From Zoogloea sp. (GTDB taxonomy: Bacteria; Pseudomonadota; Gammaproteobacteria; Burkholderiales; Rhodocyclaceae), in the NCBI GenBank assembly GCA_016790385.1, contig JAEUNV010000105.1:1-31997 (forward strand): a stretch of 31,997 nt of DNA, read 5' to 3'. This document shows, in pieces, positions 1 to 9,335 of the stretch (positions are counted from its first letter, which is position 1; each line of letters starts with the position of its first letter). Below the pieces are notes generated by a model. It did not search any database. It saw nothing but the letters and a program-made list of their open reading frames with translations, and was not told the DNA's origin. The position numbers and the translations under genes are program-made.

Positions 1-1
1 G

Positions 2-1228
2 GTGCATATGGTGTGGTATCGCGTGGGGGCGATGGATGAGGTGGATGGCACGTCGGGGGTGGCTCACCTCCTTGAACACATGATGTTCAAGGGTACGAAA
101 AAGCTCGGCCCGGGGGAGTTCAACAAGCAGGTTGCCGCGGCCGGGGGGCGGGACAACGCCTTCACCAGCCACGACTACACCGCCTACTTTCAGCAGGTGC
201 CCCGCGAGGCGCTGGGGCGCATGATGGCCCTGGAGGCGGATCGCATGGCGCATCTGCAGATCACCGAGGAGTCCTTCAGGAAGGAGATCGAGGTGGTCAA
301 GGAAGAGCGCCGCCTGCGCACGGACGACAAACCGCGTTCCCTGGTCGTCGAGCAGCTGATGGCCACGGCCTTTCAGGCGCACCCCTACCGCCGGCCGGTG
401 ATCGGCTGGATGAGCGACCTGGACAACATGACGGCCCAGGACGCTCGCGATTGGTACCAGCGCTGGTACGTTCCCAACAACGCCACCCTGGTGGTGGTGG
501 GTGATGTGGATCATCAGGCGGTCTTCAAGGAGGCGGCGGCTACCTACGGTCGGGTCAAGGCCCGGCCCCTGCCGGTGCGCAAACCCCTGATCGAGCCCGA
601 GCAGACCGGCCCTCGCCGTACCGTGGTCAAGGCGCCGGCTGAATTGCCCTACGTCGCCCTGGCCTGGCGTGTGCCCAGTCTGCGGGACGTGAAGGCGGAT
701 GGCGACTTCTACGCCTTGCAGGTGCTCGCGGCGGTGCTCGATGGCTACGAGGGTGCCCGCCTGGCCAAAAACGTCGTGCGCGGCAGCCGGGTCGCCGTGA
801 CCGCCGGGGCCGGCTACGATGGCACGGCCCGGGGCGAGTCCCTGTTCTATCTGGATGGCGCACCGGCTGCGGGCCAGACGCCTGCCGACGTGGAAGCGGC
901 CCTGAAGGCGGAGATTGTGCGCATCCAGAATGAAGGGGTGTCGGAGGACGAACTGCGCCGGGTCAAAGCCCAGGCGGTGGCGGGGCAGGTGTATAAGCGC
1001 GACTCCCTGATGGGGCAGGCCATGGAGATCGGTATGGACGAGATGGTCGGCCACTCCTGGAAGGACGACGCCCTGATGCTGGAGCGGATCCGTGCCGTGA
1101 CGGCTGCCGAGGTGCAGACGGCGGCCCGCCGGTATTTCCGTGACGAGACCCTGACCGTTGCCCAGCTCGACCCTCTGCCGGTGGACCCACAGGCCCGTGC
1201 CAAGGCCGCCGCCCCCCATCGCCACTGA
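2..1228 (+). CDS. M16 family zinc metallopeptidase, catalytic subunit (5'-truncated by window edge)
   Basis: The reading frame is open at the left edge, so the true start and probably a signal peptide lie outside the window; 408 residues are visible. The inverted zinc motif HLLEH sits at visible residues 23-27. A distal acidic cluster (VVKEERR) lies about 75 residues later, as expected for the third zinc ligand of pitrilysin/processing-peptidase (M16) enzymes. A second M16 domain follows, with a less conserved C-terminal half. Family knowledge: such proteins are periplasmic or envelope peptidases that form a clamshell with a second M16 domain. Here that partner is probably the next gene, 24 bp downstream. 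The peptide substrate cannot be told from sequence. The pairing with rsmD downstream is common in betaproteobacteria. Confidence 0.9.
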   Translation: MHMVWYRVGAMDEVDGTSGVAHLLEHMMFKGTKKLGPGEFNKQVAAAGGRDNAFTSHDYTAYFQQVPREALGRMMALEADRMAHLQITEESFRKEIEVVKEERRLRTDDKPRSLVVEQLMATAFQAHPYRRPVIGWMSDLDNMTAQDARDWYQRWYVPNNATLVVVGDVDHQAVFKEAAATYGRVKARPLPVRKPLIEPEQTGPRRTVVKAPAELPYVALAWRVPSLRDVKADGDFYALQVLAAVLDGYEGARLAKNVVRGSRVAVTAGAGYDGTARGESLFYLDGAPAAGQTPADVEAALKAEIVRIQNEGVSEDELRRVKAQAVAGQVYKRDSLMGQAMEIGMDEMVGHSWKDDALMLERIRAVTAAEVQTAARRYFRDETLTVAQLDPLPVDPQARAKAAAPHRH

Positions 1229-1252
1229 CCGCTCCCGATTCGAGGTTGATTG

Positions 1253-2590
1253 ATGATTTCCCAATGCAAACGTGTGGGGGTGGCCCTTGCGCTGACCCTC
1301 GCGACGCTCTCGGTCCAGGCCGGGGTGACCATTCAGAACTGGACCACGGCCCAAGGCTCCCGCGTGTATTTTGTCGAGAGCCGGTCTTTGCCCATCGTGG
1401 ATGTGCAGGTGGACTTCCGTGCCGGCGGCGCCGAGGTGCCCGCGGGCAAAGCGGGGCTTGCCGGTCTGGCTCGCGGCCTTCTCGATGCCGGCGCGGGTAA
1501 TCTTGACGAGGATGCCATCGCCAACCGGGTGGCCGACCTGGGGGCGCAGATCGGCGGCGGTGTCGACATGGATCGTGCATCGGTCTCCCTGCGCACCCTC
1601 AGCAGCCCCGCCGAACGGGACGGGGCGGTGGACCTGCTGGCCACCCTGATCCAGCAGCCCACGTTTCCGGCGGCAGCAGTGGAGCGGGAGAAGGCGCGCA
1701 GCATCGCTGGGTTGAAGGAGTCCGACACCCAACCCGATGCCATCCTCTCGCGCCGTTTTGCCGCGGCGGTTTTTCCCGATCACCCCTATGGGCGCCTGCC
1801 TTCGGTGGACACCCTGGCTTCACTGACCCGTGACGATCTGGTGGATTTCCATCGGCGCCATTACACGGCTGCGGCGGCCGTGATCAGCATCGTCGGCGAC
1901 GTCTCGCGCGGCGAGGCCGAGGCCATCGCAACCCGGCTCACCGCCTCTCTGCCGGTGGGGCAGGCGCCGGCGCAGCCCGTCGATGCATTGCCTGCGGCGG
2001 GCCAGACGATCCGTGTGCCGCATCCGTCGGCGCAGGCGCACATTGCCGTGGGGCAGCCGGGAATCCGCCGCGGCGATCCGGATTTCTTTCCCCTTGTGGT
2101 CGGCAACTACATTCTCGGCGGAGGGGGCTTTGTATCCCGCTTGACCCGGGAAGTCCGCGAAAAGCGGGGCTATGCCTACAGCGTTTACAGCTATTTCTCG
2201 CCCCAGCGCAGCGTCGGCCCCTTCCAGATCGGTTTGCAGACCAAGGGCAGTCAGGCGGATGATGCCCTCAAGGTTGTCGCGGAAACCCTCGGAAGCTTCC
2301 TCAAGGACGGCCCCACCGAGAGTGAGTTGAAAGCGGCCAAGGAGAACCTGATCAATGGTTTCGCCTTGCGTCTCGATTCCAACCGCAAAATGTTGGAACA
2401 GGTGGCAGTGATCGGTAGCTATGGTTTGCCCCTCGACTATCTCGACACCTATCGGGCCAAGGTTTCGGCGGTCACAGTGGCCCAGATTCGCGATGCTTTC
2501 CGGCGTCACATCTCCCCCGAGCACCTGATGACCGTGGTGGTGGGCGGGGAAGGTGACAAGGCCGCAGCCCGCGGCGGAGTGTCCCGTTGA
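1253..2590 (+). CDS. M16 family peptidase-like protein, non-catalytic subunit
   Basis: A 445-residue protein with a signal peptide (MISQCKRVGVALALTLATLSVQA). ATG at 1253 is chosen over the TTG one codon upstream because CGAGG at 1241-1245 is well spaced. At the place where the active partner has HLLEH, this protein has GLAGLARGLL, so the zinc ligands are missing. It keeps the glycine-rich loop and Arg/Tyr region of the C-terminal M16 domain (GGGGFVSRLTREVREKRGYAY), which binds substrate in the family. The arrangement matches the known heterodimeric M16B plan, in which one subunit supplies zinc and the other the Arg-Tyr pair. It probably acts in the periplasm with the upstream gene. Its stop overlaps the rsmD start by 4 bp. 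Confidence 0.9.
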   Translation: MISQCKRVGVALALTLATLSVQAGVTIQNWTTAQGSRVYFVESRSLPIVDVQVDFRAGGAEVPAGKAGLAGLARGLLDAGAGNLDEDAIANRVADLGAQIGGGVDMDRASVSLRTLSSPAERDGAVDLLATLIQQPTFPAAAVEREKARSIAGLKESDTQPDAILSRRFAAAVFPDHPYGRLPSVDTLASLTRDDLVDFHRRHYTAAAAVISIVGDVSRGEAEAIATRLTASLPVGQAPAQPVDALPAAGQTIRVPHPSAQAHIAVGQPGIRRGDPDFFPLVVGNYILGGGGFVSRLTREVREKRGYAYSVYSYFSPQRSVGPFQIGLQTKGSQADDALKVVAETLGSFLKDGPTESELKAAKENLINGFALRLDSNRKMLEQVAVIGSYGLPLDYLDTYRAKVSAVTVAQIRDAFRRHISPEHLMTVVVGGEGDKAAARGGVSR

Positions 2591-3123
2591 GCCGAATCCG
2601 CATCATCGGCGGGGAGTGGCGGTCCCGCCTCATTGACGTTAGTAGCGTGAAGGGGCTGCGCCCCACTCCCGACCGGGTCCGCGAAACCCTGTTCAACTGG
2701 CTGGGCCAGGATCTCGAGGGCAAAACCTGTCTCGATCTCTTTGCGGGCAGTGGCGCGCTGGGTTTTGAAGCGGCATCCCGGGGCGCGGCGCAGGTCACGA
2801 TGATCGAGCAGGACGCCGTGGCCTGGGGAGTGCTTCAGGCCAACGCAAAGACCCTACAGGCGGCATGTGTACGGATTGTGCGCGGCGATGCGCTAAAATT
2901 CGCCCGTTCCGCCGATCAACGCTTTGATGTGGTCTTTCTTGACCCGCCCTATCGGGCCGGCTGGATTGAGCGGATGGCGCCGTTGCTGCCGGGCCTTCTC
3001 TGTGAGGAAGGAGTGGTCTATGTGGAAGCGGAATACAAGATCGAAAACATCGACCGATTGACGCGAATCAAGCAGGGAACGGCCGGGCAGGTGTATTACC
3101 ACCTTTTTGCCGCCGCACCCTGA
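2587..3123 (+). CDS. rsmD: 16S rRNA (guanine(966)-N2)-methyltransferase RsmD
   Basis: A 178-residue Rossmann-fold methyltransferase. The SAM-binding loop is LDLFAGSGALGFEAASRGA (about residues 40-58). The catalytic motif for N2-guanine methylation is DPPY in VVFLDPPYRAGW. An N-terminal basic RIIGGEWRSR segment is typical of RsmD. Length matches the family. The start is TTG at 2587, sharing bases with the TGA of the upstream peptidase gene (TTGA overlap), which indicates translational coupling. It methylates G966 of 16S rRNA during 30S assembly in the cytoplasm. It is followed after 36 bp by coaD; rsmD-coaD adjacency is a well known bacterial pairing. Confidence 0.96.
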   Translation: MSRIRIIGGEWRSRLIDVSSVKGLRPTPDRVRETLFNWLGQDLEGKTCLDLFAGSGALGFEAASRGAAQVTMIEQDAVAWGVLQANAKTLQAACVRIVRGDALKFARSADQRFDVVFLDPPYRAGWIERMAPLLPGLLCEEGVVYVEAEYKIENIDRLTRIKQGTAGQVYYHLFAAAP

Positions 3124-3919
<796 letters not shown>

Positions 3920-3936
3920 GCCGCCCGGCTCCGGCG

Positions 3937-3986
3937 GACACGAAGAGGGCCTGGCACCCTGGCAGGTGTCAGGCCCTCTTCGTGTC
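3937..3986. terminator. Bidirectional hairpin between ferredoxin and dynamin-like gene
   Basis: The 17-nt arm GACACGAAGAGGGCCTG (3937-3953) is perfectly complementary to 3970-3986. The inner bases 3954-3958 and 3965-3969 extend the stem by five pairs, one a G-T wobble, leaving a 6-nt loop. The total is about 22 bp. There is no long T run on either side. It lies between two convergent genes (stops at 3919 and 4022), so it could end transcription from both sides. Confidence 0.8.
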
Positions 3987-4021
3987 TGGCCGCCTGAACG
4001 GATCTTTGGTGAGCGGTCGCT

Positions 4022-5977
4022 TCAGGCCGCCAGGGCGGATGGGGTGTCCGCTCCGTCCGTGGGCATTTCCAGGGCCTGCTCGATGCGTTCCGCCAGGGCA
4101 TTGAGCTGGCCGATCTGCTGGACGAGCAGGTCTTCCGCCTGCTGGAGTTCCCGCACCCGGTCTTCCAGGGTGTCGGTGGCCTGGTGGATGCGTTTCACGC
4201 TTTCAAGACGGCGTTTGAGCTGGAGCTGGTATTCCCGCACCTGGGTTTCCAGTGGTGCCATCACGGCCCTCAGCCACTGCTCAGCATCCCGGTTGGCCAC
4301 TTCGAACGTGCGTCGGGCTTGCACGGCCACGGTTTCGAAGAACTTCTGGGTGAGGGTGTGCTTCTCGGTGGTGACGATGGTCAGCACCGTGTTGAACTGG
4401 TTGTTGAAGGCTTCTTCCAGGCGCTCGATCTCCTTTTCGTAGCGCAGCGTGGAGAACGCCGTAGGCGCAGCCAGCTTGAGGCCATGTTCAACCGTGAAGC
4501 GCTTGTACATGGCGTCGAGCATCTTGGAGATTTCGCCGATTTCGTCGGTGGATTTCTTGAGGTTGCCGCGCAGATGGGCGAAGAAGCCTCTCATTGCCTC
4601 CCGCAGGCCGCGGGAAAAGGCGGCATCCAGCATGGCTTCGCGGGTGCGGCGGGTTTCGTCGCGCAGCGCATCGAGGCCCAGATGGCCGAAGAGGTTGTTG
4701 GAAAGATTGGAGAAGACGCTGCGTACCGCGTAGTACTTCTGCAAGCCTTGCTCGAACTCGTCCTTCTCGGAGCGCACCTTGCGCATCATGTATTCGATGA
4801 CGTTCTGGTTCTTGCCGCGCAGGTCGGTGAGTTCCTGGAGTTGTTCGCGCAGACCGGTGAGGCGGGCGTTGAGGAGTTCGCGGCTGCGACCGACGATGTC
4901 GGAGACGTCGCCATGGGTGTTGTCGCGGACGATGTCTCGCTTGGTGGGGAGCAGTTCGGTGGATAGGGCCCGCTCTAGGCCCAGGATGCGGCTGCGCGCG
5001 AGCAGTTCGGGGTCATCGTTGACCTTGGCCACCAGGCCCTTTTGGGCCGAAACCGGATAAACCTGGGATGGATCGACTTCAAGGGTATTGGCCACGCTTT
5101 CGACCTGCCCGGTGATCTCCCGCTCGATATCGTCCTCGCTGCGCAGGCCGTCCCACAGGCCGTCGATCTTGTTGAGGGCGACAATCCGCCCCCGTTGCCG
5201 ACGCCCGGCATTGACGTGCTCCCGCCATACGGCCAGATCGCTCTGGGTAACGCCGGTGTCGGCGGCCAGGATGAACAGCACGGCATGGGCGTTGGGCAGC
5301 AGGTTGAGGGTCAGCTCAGGCTCCGCGCCGATGGCATTGAGGCCCGGCGTGTCCAGAATCACCAGGCCCTGTTCGAGCAGCGGGTGGGGGAACTGGATGA
5401 TGGCGTGGCGCCAGCGCGGGATTTCCAGTTGGCCTTCCGCGTCGGGGCGGATGCCGTGATCACCACTGGCATCGATGGGAAAGCCCAGTTCCTCCGCTTC
5501 GGTCTGGCTGGCCAGCCGGGTTTCGCCCACCTGGGCGAGCGCTTGCTGGAGGCTTTCGGCAGAACTGGTGTCGAGGGGGCGGATCTGCCATTCCTCGGGG
5601 TAGCGCTTCAGTTCGGTGATGCTGGCGTTGGTCTTGCGGCTTTCAATGGGCAGCAGCCGTATTTCCGGCTTGTCGCCGTCCTTCCATTGCAGTTCGGTCG
5701 GGCACATTGTGGTGCGCCCGGCGCTTGAAGGCAGGATGCGGTTGCCGTAGCCGGCGAAGAAAACGGCGTTGATGAGTTCCGACTTGCCCCGTGAAAACTC
5801 GGCGACAAAGGCGACGATCAGCTTGTCCTCTCGCAGTCGGTCGAGGAGGTATTGCAGGCGCAGATCGGATTGGGCGTCTCCGATCTCGTTCAGTTGCAGC
5901 CATTTGCGCAGTTCTCCGATGCCGGAGGCGACATTCCCCCGCCATTGGGTATAGGCGGAGAAGTGTTCGGCAAGCAT
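4022..5977 (-). CDS. Dynamin-like GTPase family protein
   Basis: Encodes 651 residues from ATG 5977, which has AAGGA 7 bp upstream. ATG 6001 is an alternative but its AGGA touches the codon. GTPase motifs: P-loop AEFSRGKS (about 59-66, Ala in place of the first Gly); switch region SSAGRTTMCPTELQW with the G2 Thr; DTPG (about 209-212); NKID (about 269-272). The C-terminal half is rich in long amphipathic, probably coiled-coil, helices. No clear transmembrane segment is seen. This layout matches bacterial dynamin-family proteins, which remodel or guard membranes in known members; the role here is unknown. It is a single-copy protein, not a tandem pair. It follows mutM on the same strand after a 103-bp gap. 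Confidence 0.88.
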   Translation of the reverse strand: MLAEHFSAYTQWRGNVASGIGELRKWLQLNEIGDAQSDLRLQYLLDRLREDKLIVAFVAEFSRGKSELINAVFFAGYGNRILPSSAGRTTMCPTELQWKDGDKPEIRLLPIESRKTNASITELKRYPEEWQIRPLDTSSAESLQQALAQVGETRLASQTEAEELGFPIDASGDHGIRPDAEGQLEIPRWRHAIIQFPHPLLEQGLVILDTPGLNAIGAEPELTLNLLPNAHAVLFILAADTGVTQSDLAVWREHVNAGRRQRGRIVALNKIDGLWDGLRSEDDIEREITGQVESVANTLEVDPSQVYPVSAQKGLVAKVNDDPELLARSRILGLERALSTELLPTKRDIVRDNTHGDVSDIVGRSRELLNARLTGLREQLQELTDLRGKNQNVIEYMMRKVRSEKDEFEQGLQKYYAVRSVFSNLSNNLFGHLGLDALRDETRRTREAMLDAAFSRGLREAMRGFFAHLRGNLKKSTDEIGEISKMLDAMYKRFTVEHGLKLAAPTAFSTLRYEKEIERLEEAFNNQFNTVLTIVTTEKHTLTQKFFETVAVQARRTFEVANRDAEQWLRAVMAPLETQVREYQLQLKRRLESVKRIHQATDTLEDRVRELQQAEDLLVQQIGQLNALAERIEQALEMPTDGADTPSALAA

Positions 5978-6080
5978 GTGTGCGTCCTTCACGGGATTCA
6001 TTCCTGGATGGGAGCCGCTAAGCCGGCGGAAATCGTAAAGATGTTTAGCATAAACGGGAACGAGGCCGACCGAAACCGTT

Positions 6081-6890
6081 TCAGCGTTGACAGCGGGGGC
6101 AGAAGAAGGTGGCCCGCTGGCCCATGATGCGTTTGCGGATGGGGGTGGCGCATTTCCGGCACGGCTCACCCGCACGTCCATACACAAAGTACTGTTGCTG
6201 GAAGTAGCCGGGGGCGCCGTCGCTGCTGACGAAGTCCCGTAGCGTGCTGCCGCCGGCGGCCAAAGCGTCCTGGAGCGTTTCGCGGATGCATGCGACGAGG
6301 CGCGCGCAGCGTCGCGGTCCCAGCTCGCCGATCGGTGTCACGGGGTCGATGCCGGCCCTGAACAGGCTTTCGGAGGCGTAGATGTTGCCTATGCCCACCA
6401 CCTGGTGCCCGTCCATCAAGAAGAGTTTGGACGGTGTCTTGCGGCCGCGCCCGGCCCGATGCAGCCAGGGGCCGTCAAAGTCGTCATTGAGGGGCTCGAT
6501 GCCAAGCCCGGCAAGCAGCGGGTGGGGTGCCGGACCGTCCTGCCAGAGCACCAGCCCGAAGCGGCGTGGGTCGCGCAGGCGCAGGGCCGTGTCTCCAAAG
6601 AGGATGTCGAGGTGGTCATGTTTATCCGGCTCCGTCGTCGCGGGCACGATGCGCAGGCTTCCCGACATCCCCAGGTGAATCAGCAGGCTGCCGGTGGCGA
6701 AACGCAGCAACAGATACTTGGCGCGGCGCTCCACCGACACCAATTCCAGGCCCCGGATCGTGGCGCCCAGATCGTCGGGTACGGGGAGGCGAAGACGGGG
6801 GTTGCGGACGATGGCGCCCGTGCTCGAGCGATGGAGCAGCGCGGGTGCGATTCCCCGGCGGGTGGTTTCGACTTCGGGCAGTTCGGGCAT
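6081..6890 (-). CDS. mutM: Formamidopyrimidine-DNA glycosylase (Fpg)
   Basis: A 269-residue protein beginning MPELPEVETTRRGI. The catalytic N-terminal Pro (after Met removal) and Glu are present, so the start at 6890 is firm even though a longer frame runs upstream and no Shine-Dalgarno is obvious. The helix-two-turn-helix region includes GIGNIYASESLFRAGIDP. The C-terminal zinc finger is CRKC followed by CPRC (CxxC-x16-CxxC). It removes oxidised purines such as 8-oxoguanine and nicks the abasic site in base-excision repair. It is transcribed away from the TPR gene and leads the mutM/dynamin-like pair. Confidence 0.97.
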   Translation of the reverse strand: MPELPEVETTRRGIAPALLHRSSTGAIVRNPRLRLPVPDDLGATIRGLELVSVERRAKYLLLRFATGSLLIHLGMSGSLRIVPATTEPDKHDHLDILFGDTALRLRDPRRFGLVLWQDGPAPHPLLAGLGIEPLNDDFDGPWLHRAGRGRKTPSKLFLMDGHQVVGIGNIYASESLFRAGIDPVTPIGELGPRRCARLVACIRETLQDALAAGGSTLRDFVSSDGAPGYFQQQYFVYGRAGEPCRKCATPIRKRIMGQRATFFCPRCQR

Positions 6891-7046
6891 GAGGGTGGGC
6901 GGAGAGGCTCGCTTGCTGGGCTTGGGGAAACCGCCTAACATCCGGCGAACCCTATTGTAGCCGCGTGATCCAAGCCCATGTCGCGCCGTTGCGAGCTTGT
7001 CGGGACGGTGGCCGACCGGAGCCCGAAAGCCTATCCAGAGAGTCCC
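6891..7046. promoter_or_regulatory. Divergent intergenic region, mutM / TPR gene
   Basis: 156 bp between two divergent starts. On the minus strand, TACAAT (6959-6954) is a plausible -10 hexamer for mutM, but no good -35 is seen at the right distance. No clear operator or hairpin stands out. Promoter activity is inferred from the divergent layout only. Confidence 0.35.
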
Positions 7047-8777
7047 ATGAAGCCCATTTTTCGCCCCGTTCGACCGGCCCGACTGCTGGCCGCCCTGTTC
7101 GTTTCGGCCACTCTGTTTGCAGGCGGGGTCCACGCGCAGCAGGATGGGGCTGAAGACGATGCCTCAAGACAGGCCGCCTATCCTCCCCAGGAGCTGACCC
7201 CGCAGATTCTCCGCCAGATGCTGCTTGCCGAGATCGCCGCGGCCAGGGGGCAGACGGGAATGGCGGCGCGCTCCTATATGGATCTTGCGCGCCGCACCCG
7301 GGATGGCCGAATTGCCCGGCGCGCCGCCGAGATGGCGCTGTTCGCGCGAGATGCCGATCTGTCGAGTGAGGCGTCCCGGCTCTGGCTTGAGTTGGAACCC
7401 GGTTCGGTGCATGCCCAGCAGCAGGCGTCCGGTGCCTTGTCGAGCGCGGCGCGCATTGATGAATTGCGTACTAATCTGGCCGATGCACTGGCGCGCCAAG
7501 GTGATGCGATCGGGGCCGCCCTCATGGGATTGAACCGAGGCTTGGCGCGGATTCCCGACAAGGGGCTGATCCGCCGTCTTGTCACCGACTTGACCGAGCC
7601 CTATGTCACGCTGCCCGAGGCCTGGTTTGCGCGTGCCAATGCGGCCTTTGTTGCCGGCGACAATGGGGGAGCGGCAGAGGCGCTGGAGGGTGCCCTGCGC
7701 CTGCGCCCCGATTGGGAGCAGGCTGTGGTGTTGAAGGCCCAGTTTCAGGAGGAAGCCTCGCCGGGCTCGGGTGTCGGTGCGCTGCGAGGCTATCTTGAGC
7801 AGCACCCCGAGGCTCGCGAGCCGCGCATCACGCTGGCCCGCATGCTGGTGGCCGCCAAACAGTTTGAGCCCGCCAAGGCTCAGTTCGAGCAGATACTGCA
7901 GCGCGCCCCCGATGACAAGGATGCTGTCCATGCTGCCGGTCTGCTGTCCATGCAGATCGGCGACCGGGCTTCCGCCGAGCGGCATTTCCGGCACTTGCTT
8001 GATCTGGGCTTCGCGGAGCCCGACAGCATCCGCAGCTATCTGGGGCAGATCGCCGAGGAAGGAAAACGCTACGACGAGGCTATCGGTTGGTACAAGGCCG
8101 TGGCGCCCGGCAGCCGTTTTGTTGCGGCCCAGGTGCGGGTGGCGCAGGTTCTGCTCGCCAGCGGGCGGATGCAGGATGCGCGTCGGCACCTCCAGGTGCT
8201 GGCGCACGATGGAGCAGCCGACGAGCGCCCGCAGTTCATCCTTGCTGAAGCGCAGATCCTTCGGGAAGCCGGGCGCAATGAAGAGGCTTTCGATGTGCTC
8301 GATGATGCGCTACGCCAGACCCCGGACAACATCGATCTCTTGTATGAATCGGCATTGATGGCCGAGCGCATCGGACGTCTGGAAGTGATGGAAGGCCGTT
8401 TGCGCAAGCTGATTGTCATCAAGCCGGACCATGCCCACGCCTACAACGCCCTGGGCTACTCTCTGGTGGATCGCAATGTGCGGCTCGACGAGGCCGAGAG
8501 CCTGATCCGCAAAGGCCTCGAACTCGCCCCGAACGACGCCTTCATTCTGGATAGCCTGGGGTGGGCCCTGTACAGGCGCGGAAATCTGGATGGCGCCCTG
8601 GTCGAGCTCAAGCGTGCGTTCCAGTTGCGTGCAGATCCCGAGATCGCCGCGCATCTCGGCGAGGTGTTGTGGATGATGGGGCGGCGTGACGAGGCAGCCC
8701 GCACCTGGAAGGATGCTGCCAAGGCGCATCCCGAGAACACCGTGCTTGCCGACGTAATCAAGAAGTTCAAGCCTTGA
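7047..8777 (+). CDS. Secreted tetratricopeptide repeat protein
   Basis: 576 residues from ATG 7047, chosen because it gives a clean signal peptide (MKPIFRPVRPARLLAALFVSATLFAGGVHAQ). The rest is an alpha-helical array of TPR units. Clear copies include AYNALGYSLVDRNVRLDEAESLIRKGLELAPNDA and ILDSLGWALYRRGNLDGALVELKRAF near the C-terminus, each with the W/LG-Y-A-P TPR pattern. The likely location is periplasmic or outer-membrane-associated; no lipobox is seen. Its stop overlaps the lolB start by 4 bp (TTGA), so the two are translationally coupled. An envelope-assembly or scaffold role is an inference from linkage to lolB. Confidence 0.9.
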   Translation: MKPIFRPVRPARLLAALFVSATLFAGGVHAQQDGAEDDASRQAAYPPQELTPQILRQMLLAEIAAARGQTGMAARSYMDLARRTRDGRIARRAAEMALFARDADLSSEASRLWLELEPGSVHAQQQASGALSSAARIDELRTNLADALARQGDAIGAALMGLNRGLARIPDKGLIRRLVTDLTEPYVTLPEAWFARANAAFVAGDNGGAAEALEGALRLRPDWEQAVVLKAQFQEEASPGSGVGALRGYLEQHPEAREPRITLARMLVAAKQFEPAKAQFEQILQRAPDDKDAVHAAGLLSMQIGDRASAERHFRHLLDLGFAEPDSIRSYLGQIAEEGKRYDEAIGWYKAVAPGSRFVAAQVRVAQVLLASGRMQDARRHLQVLAHDGAADERPQFILAEAQILREAGRNEEAFDVLDDALRQTPDNIDLLYESALMAERIGRLEVMEGRLRKLIVIKPDHAHAYNALGYSLVDRNVRLDEAESLIRKGLELAPNDAFILDSLGWALYRRGNLDGALVELKRAFQLRADPEIAAHLGEVLWMMGRRDEAARTWKDAAKAHPENTVLADVIKKFKP

Positions 8778-9334
8778 AAGCCCTTGCACTGGTGAGTCTG
8801 CTGGGCTTGGCCGCCTGCGCCGCCGTGCCGGAAAGCCGGCCCGCCGTCCCTCTGCGCGCTCTTGCCGAGCTCCCGGGTTTCCAATTGACGGGGCGACTAC
8901 AGGTGCGGGACGGGGAGCGCAGCGCTGTCGTCGGCCTGGATTGGCAGCATGCCCGGGAGCGCGATACCTGGCTGTTCGTGGGGCCGCTGGGGCAGGGGCT
9001 TGCCCGCATCGACAGCGAGCTGGGTGGGGCCCGGATGACGCTCTCCGATGGCCGCCAGGTGACTGCCGGGACGGCTGCTGAGCTTGCCGAGGGTGTTCTG
9101 GGCGTCAGCGCACCTTTTGCCGAGCTCCCTCGCTGGGTGACCGCGCGTGTCGGGCCCGGTGCCGAGTTGCGTGCCACTGATGCCCTTGGGCGCCCGCGCC
9201 AGGTGATCGATGCGGGCTGGACCATTGATTACATCGACTATGCGGAGGATGGGCCGGACGATCTGCCCCGAAAATTGGACATCCACCGTGGCGACACGCG
9301 CCTGCGACTGATCGTCGATTCCTGGAATCCCTGA
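8774..9334 (+). CDS. lolB: Outer-membrane lipoprotein receptor LolB
   Basis: A 186-residue protein starting at TTG 8774 and overlapping the preceding stop. The N-terminal lipoprotein signal MKALALVSLLGLAACAAVPE has an LAAC lipobox. The body FQLTGRLQVRDGERSAVVGLDW and the later IDYAEDGPDDLPRKLDI match the LolB beta-barrel fold. LolB accepts lipoproteins from periplasmic LolA and inserts them into the outer membrane. It lies directly before ispE (1-bp gap), the standard proteobacterial lolB-ispE-tRNA-prs order. Confidence 0.93.
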   Translation: MKALALVSLLGLAACAAVPESRPAVPLRALAELPGFQLTGRLQVRDGERSAVVGLDWQHARERDTWLFVGPLGQGLARIDSELGGARMTLSDGRQVTAGTAAELAEGVLGVSAPFAELPRWVTARVGPGAELRATDALGRPRQVIDAGWTIDYIDYAEDGPDDLPRKLDIHRGDTRLRLIVDSWNP

Positions 9335-9335
9335 C

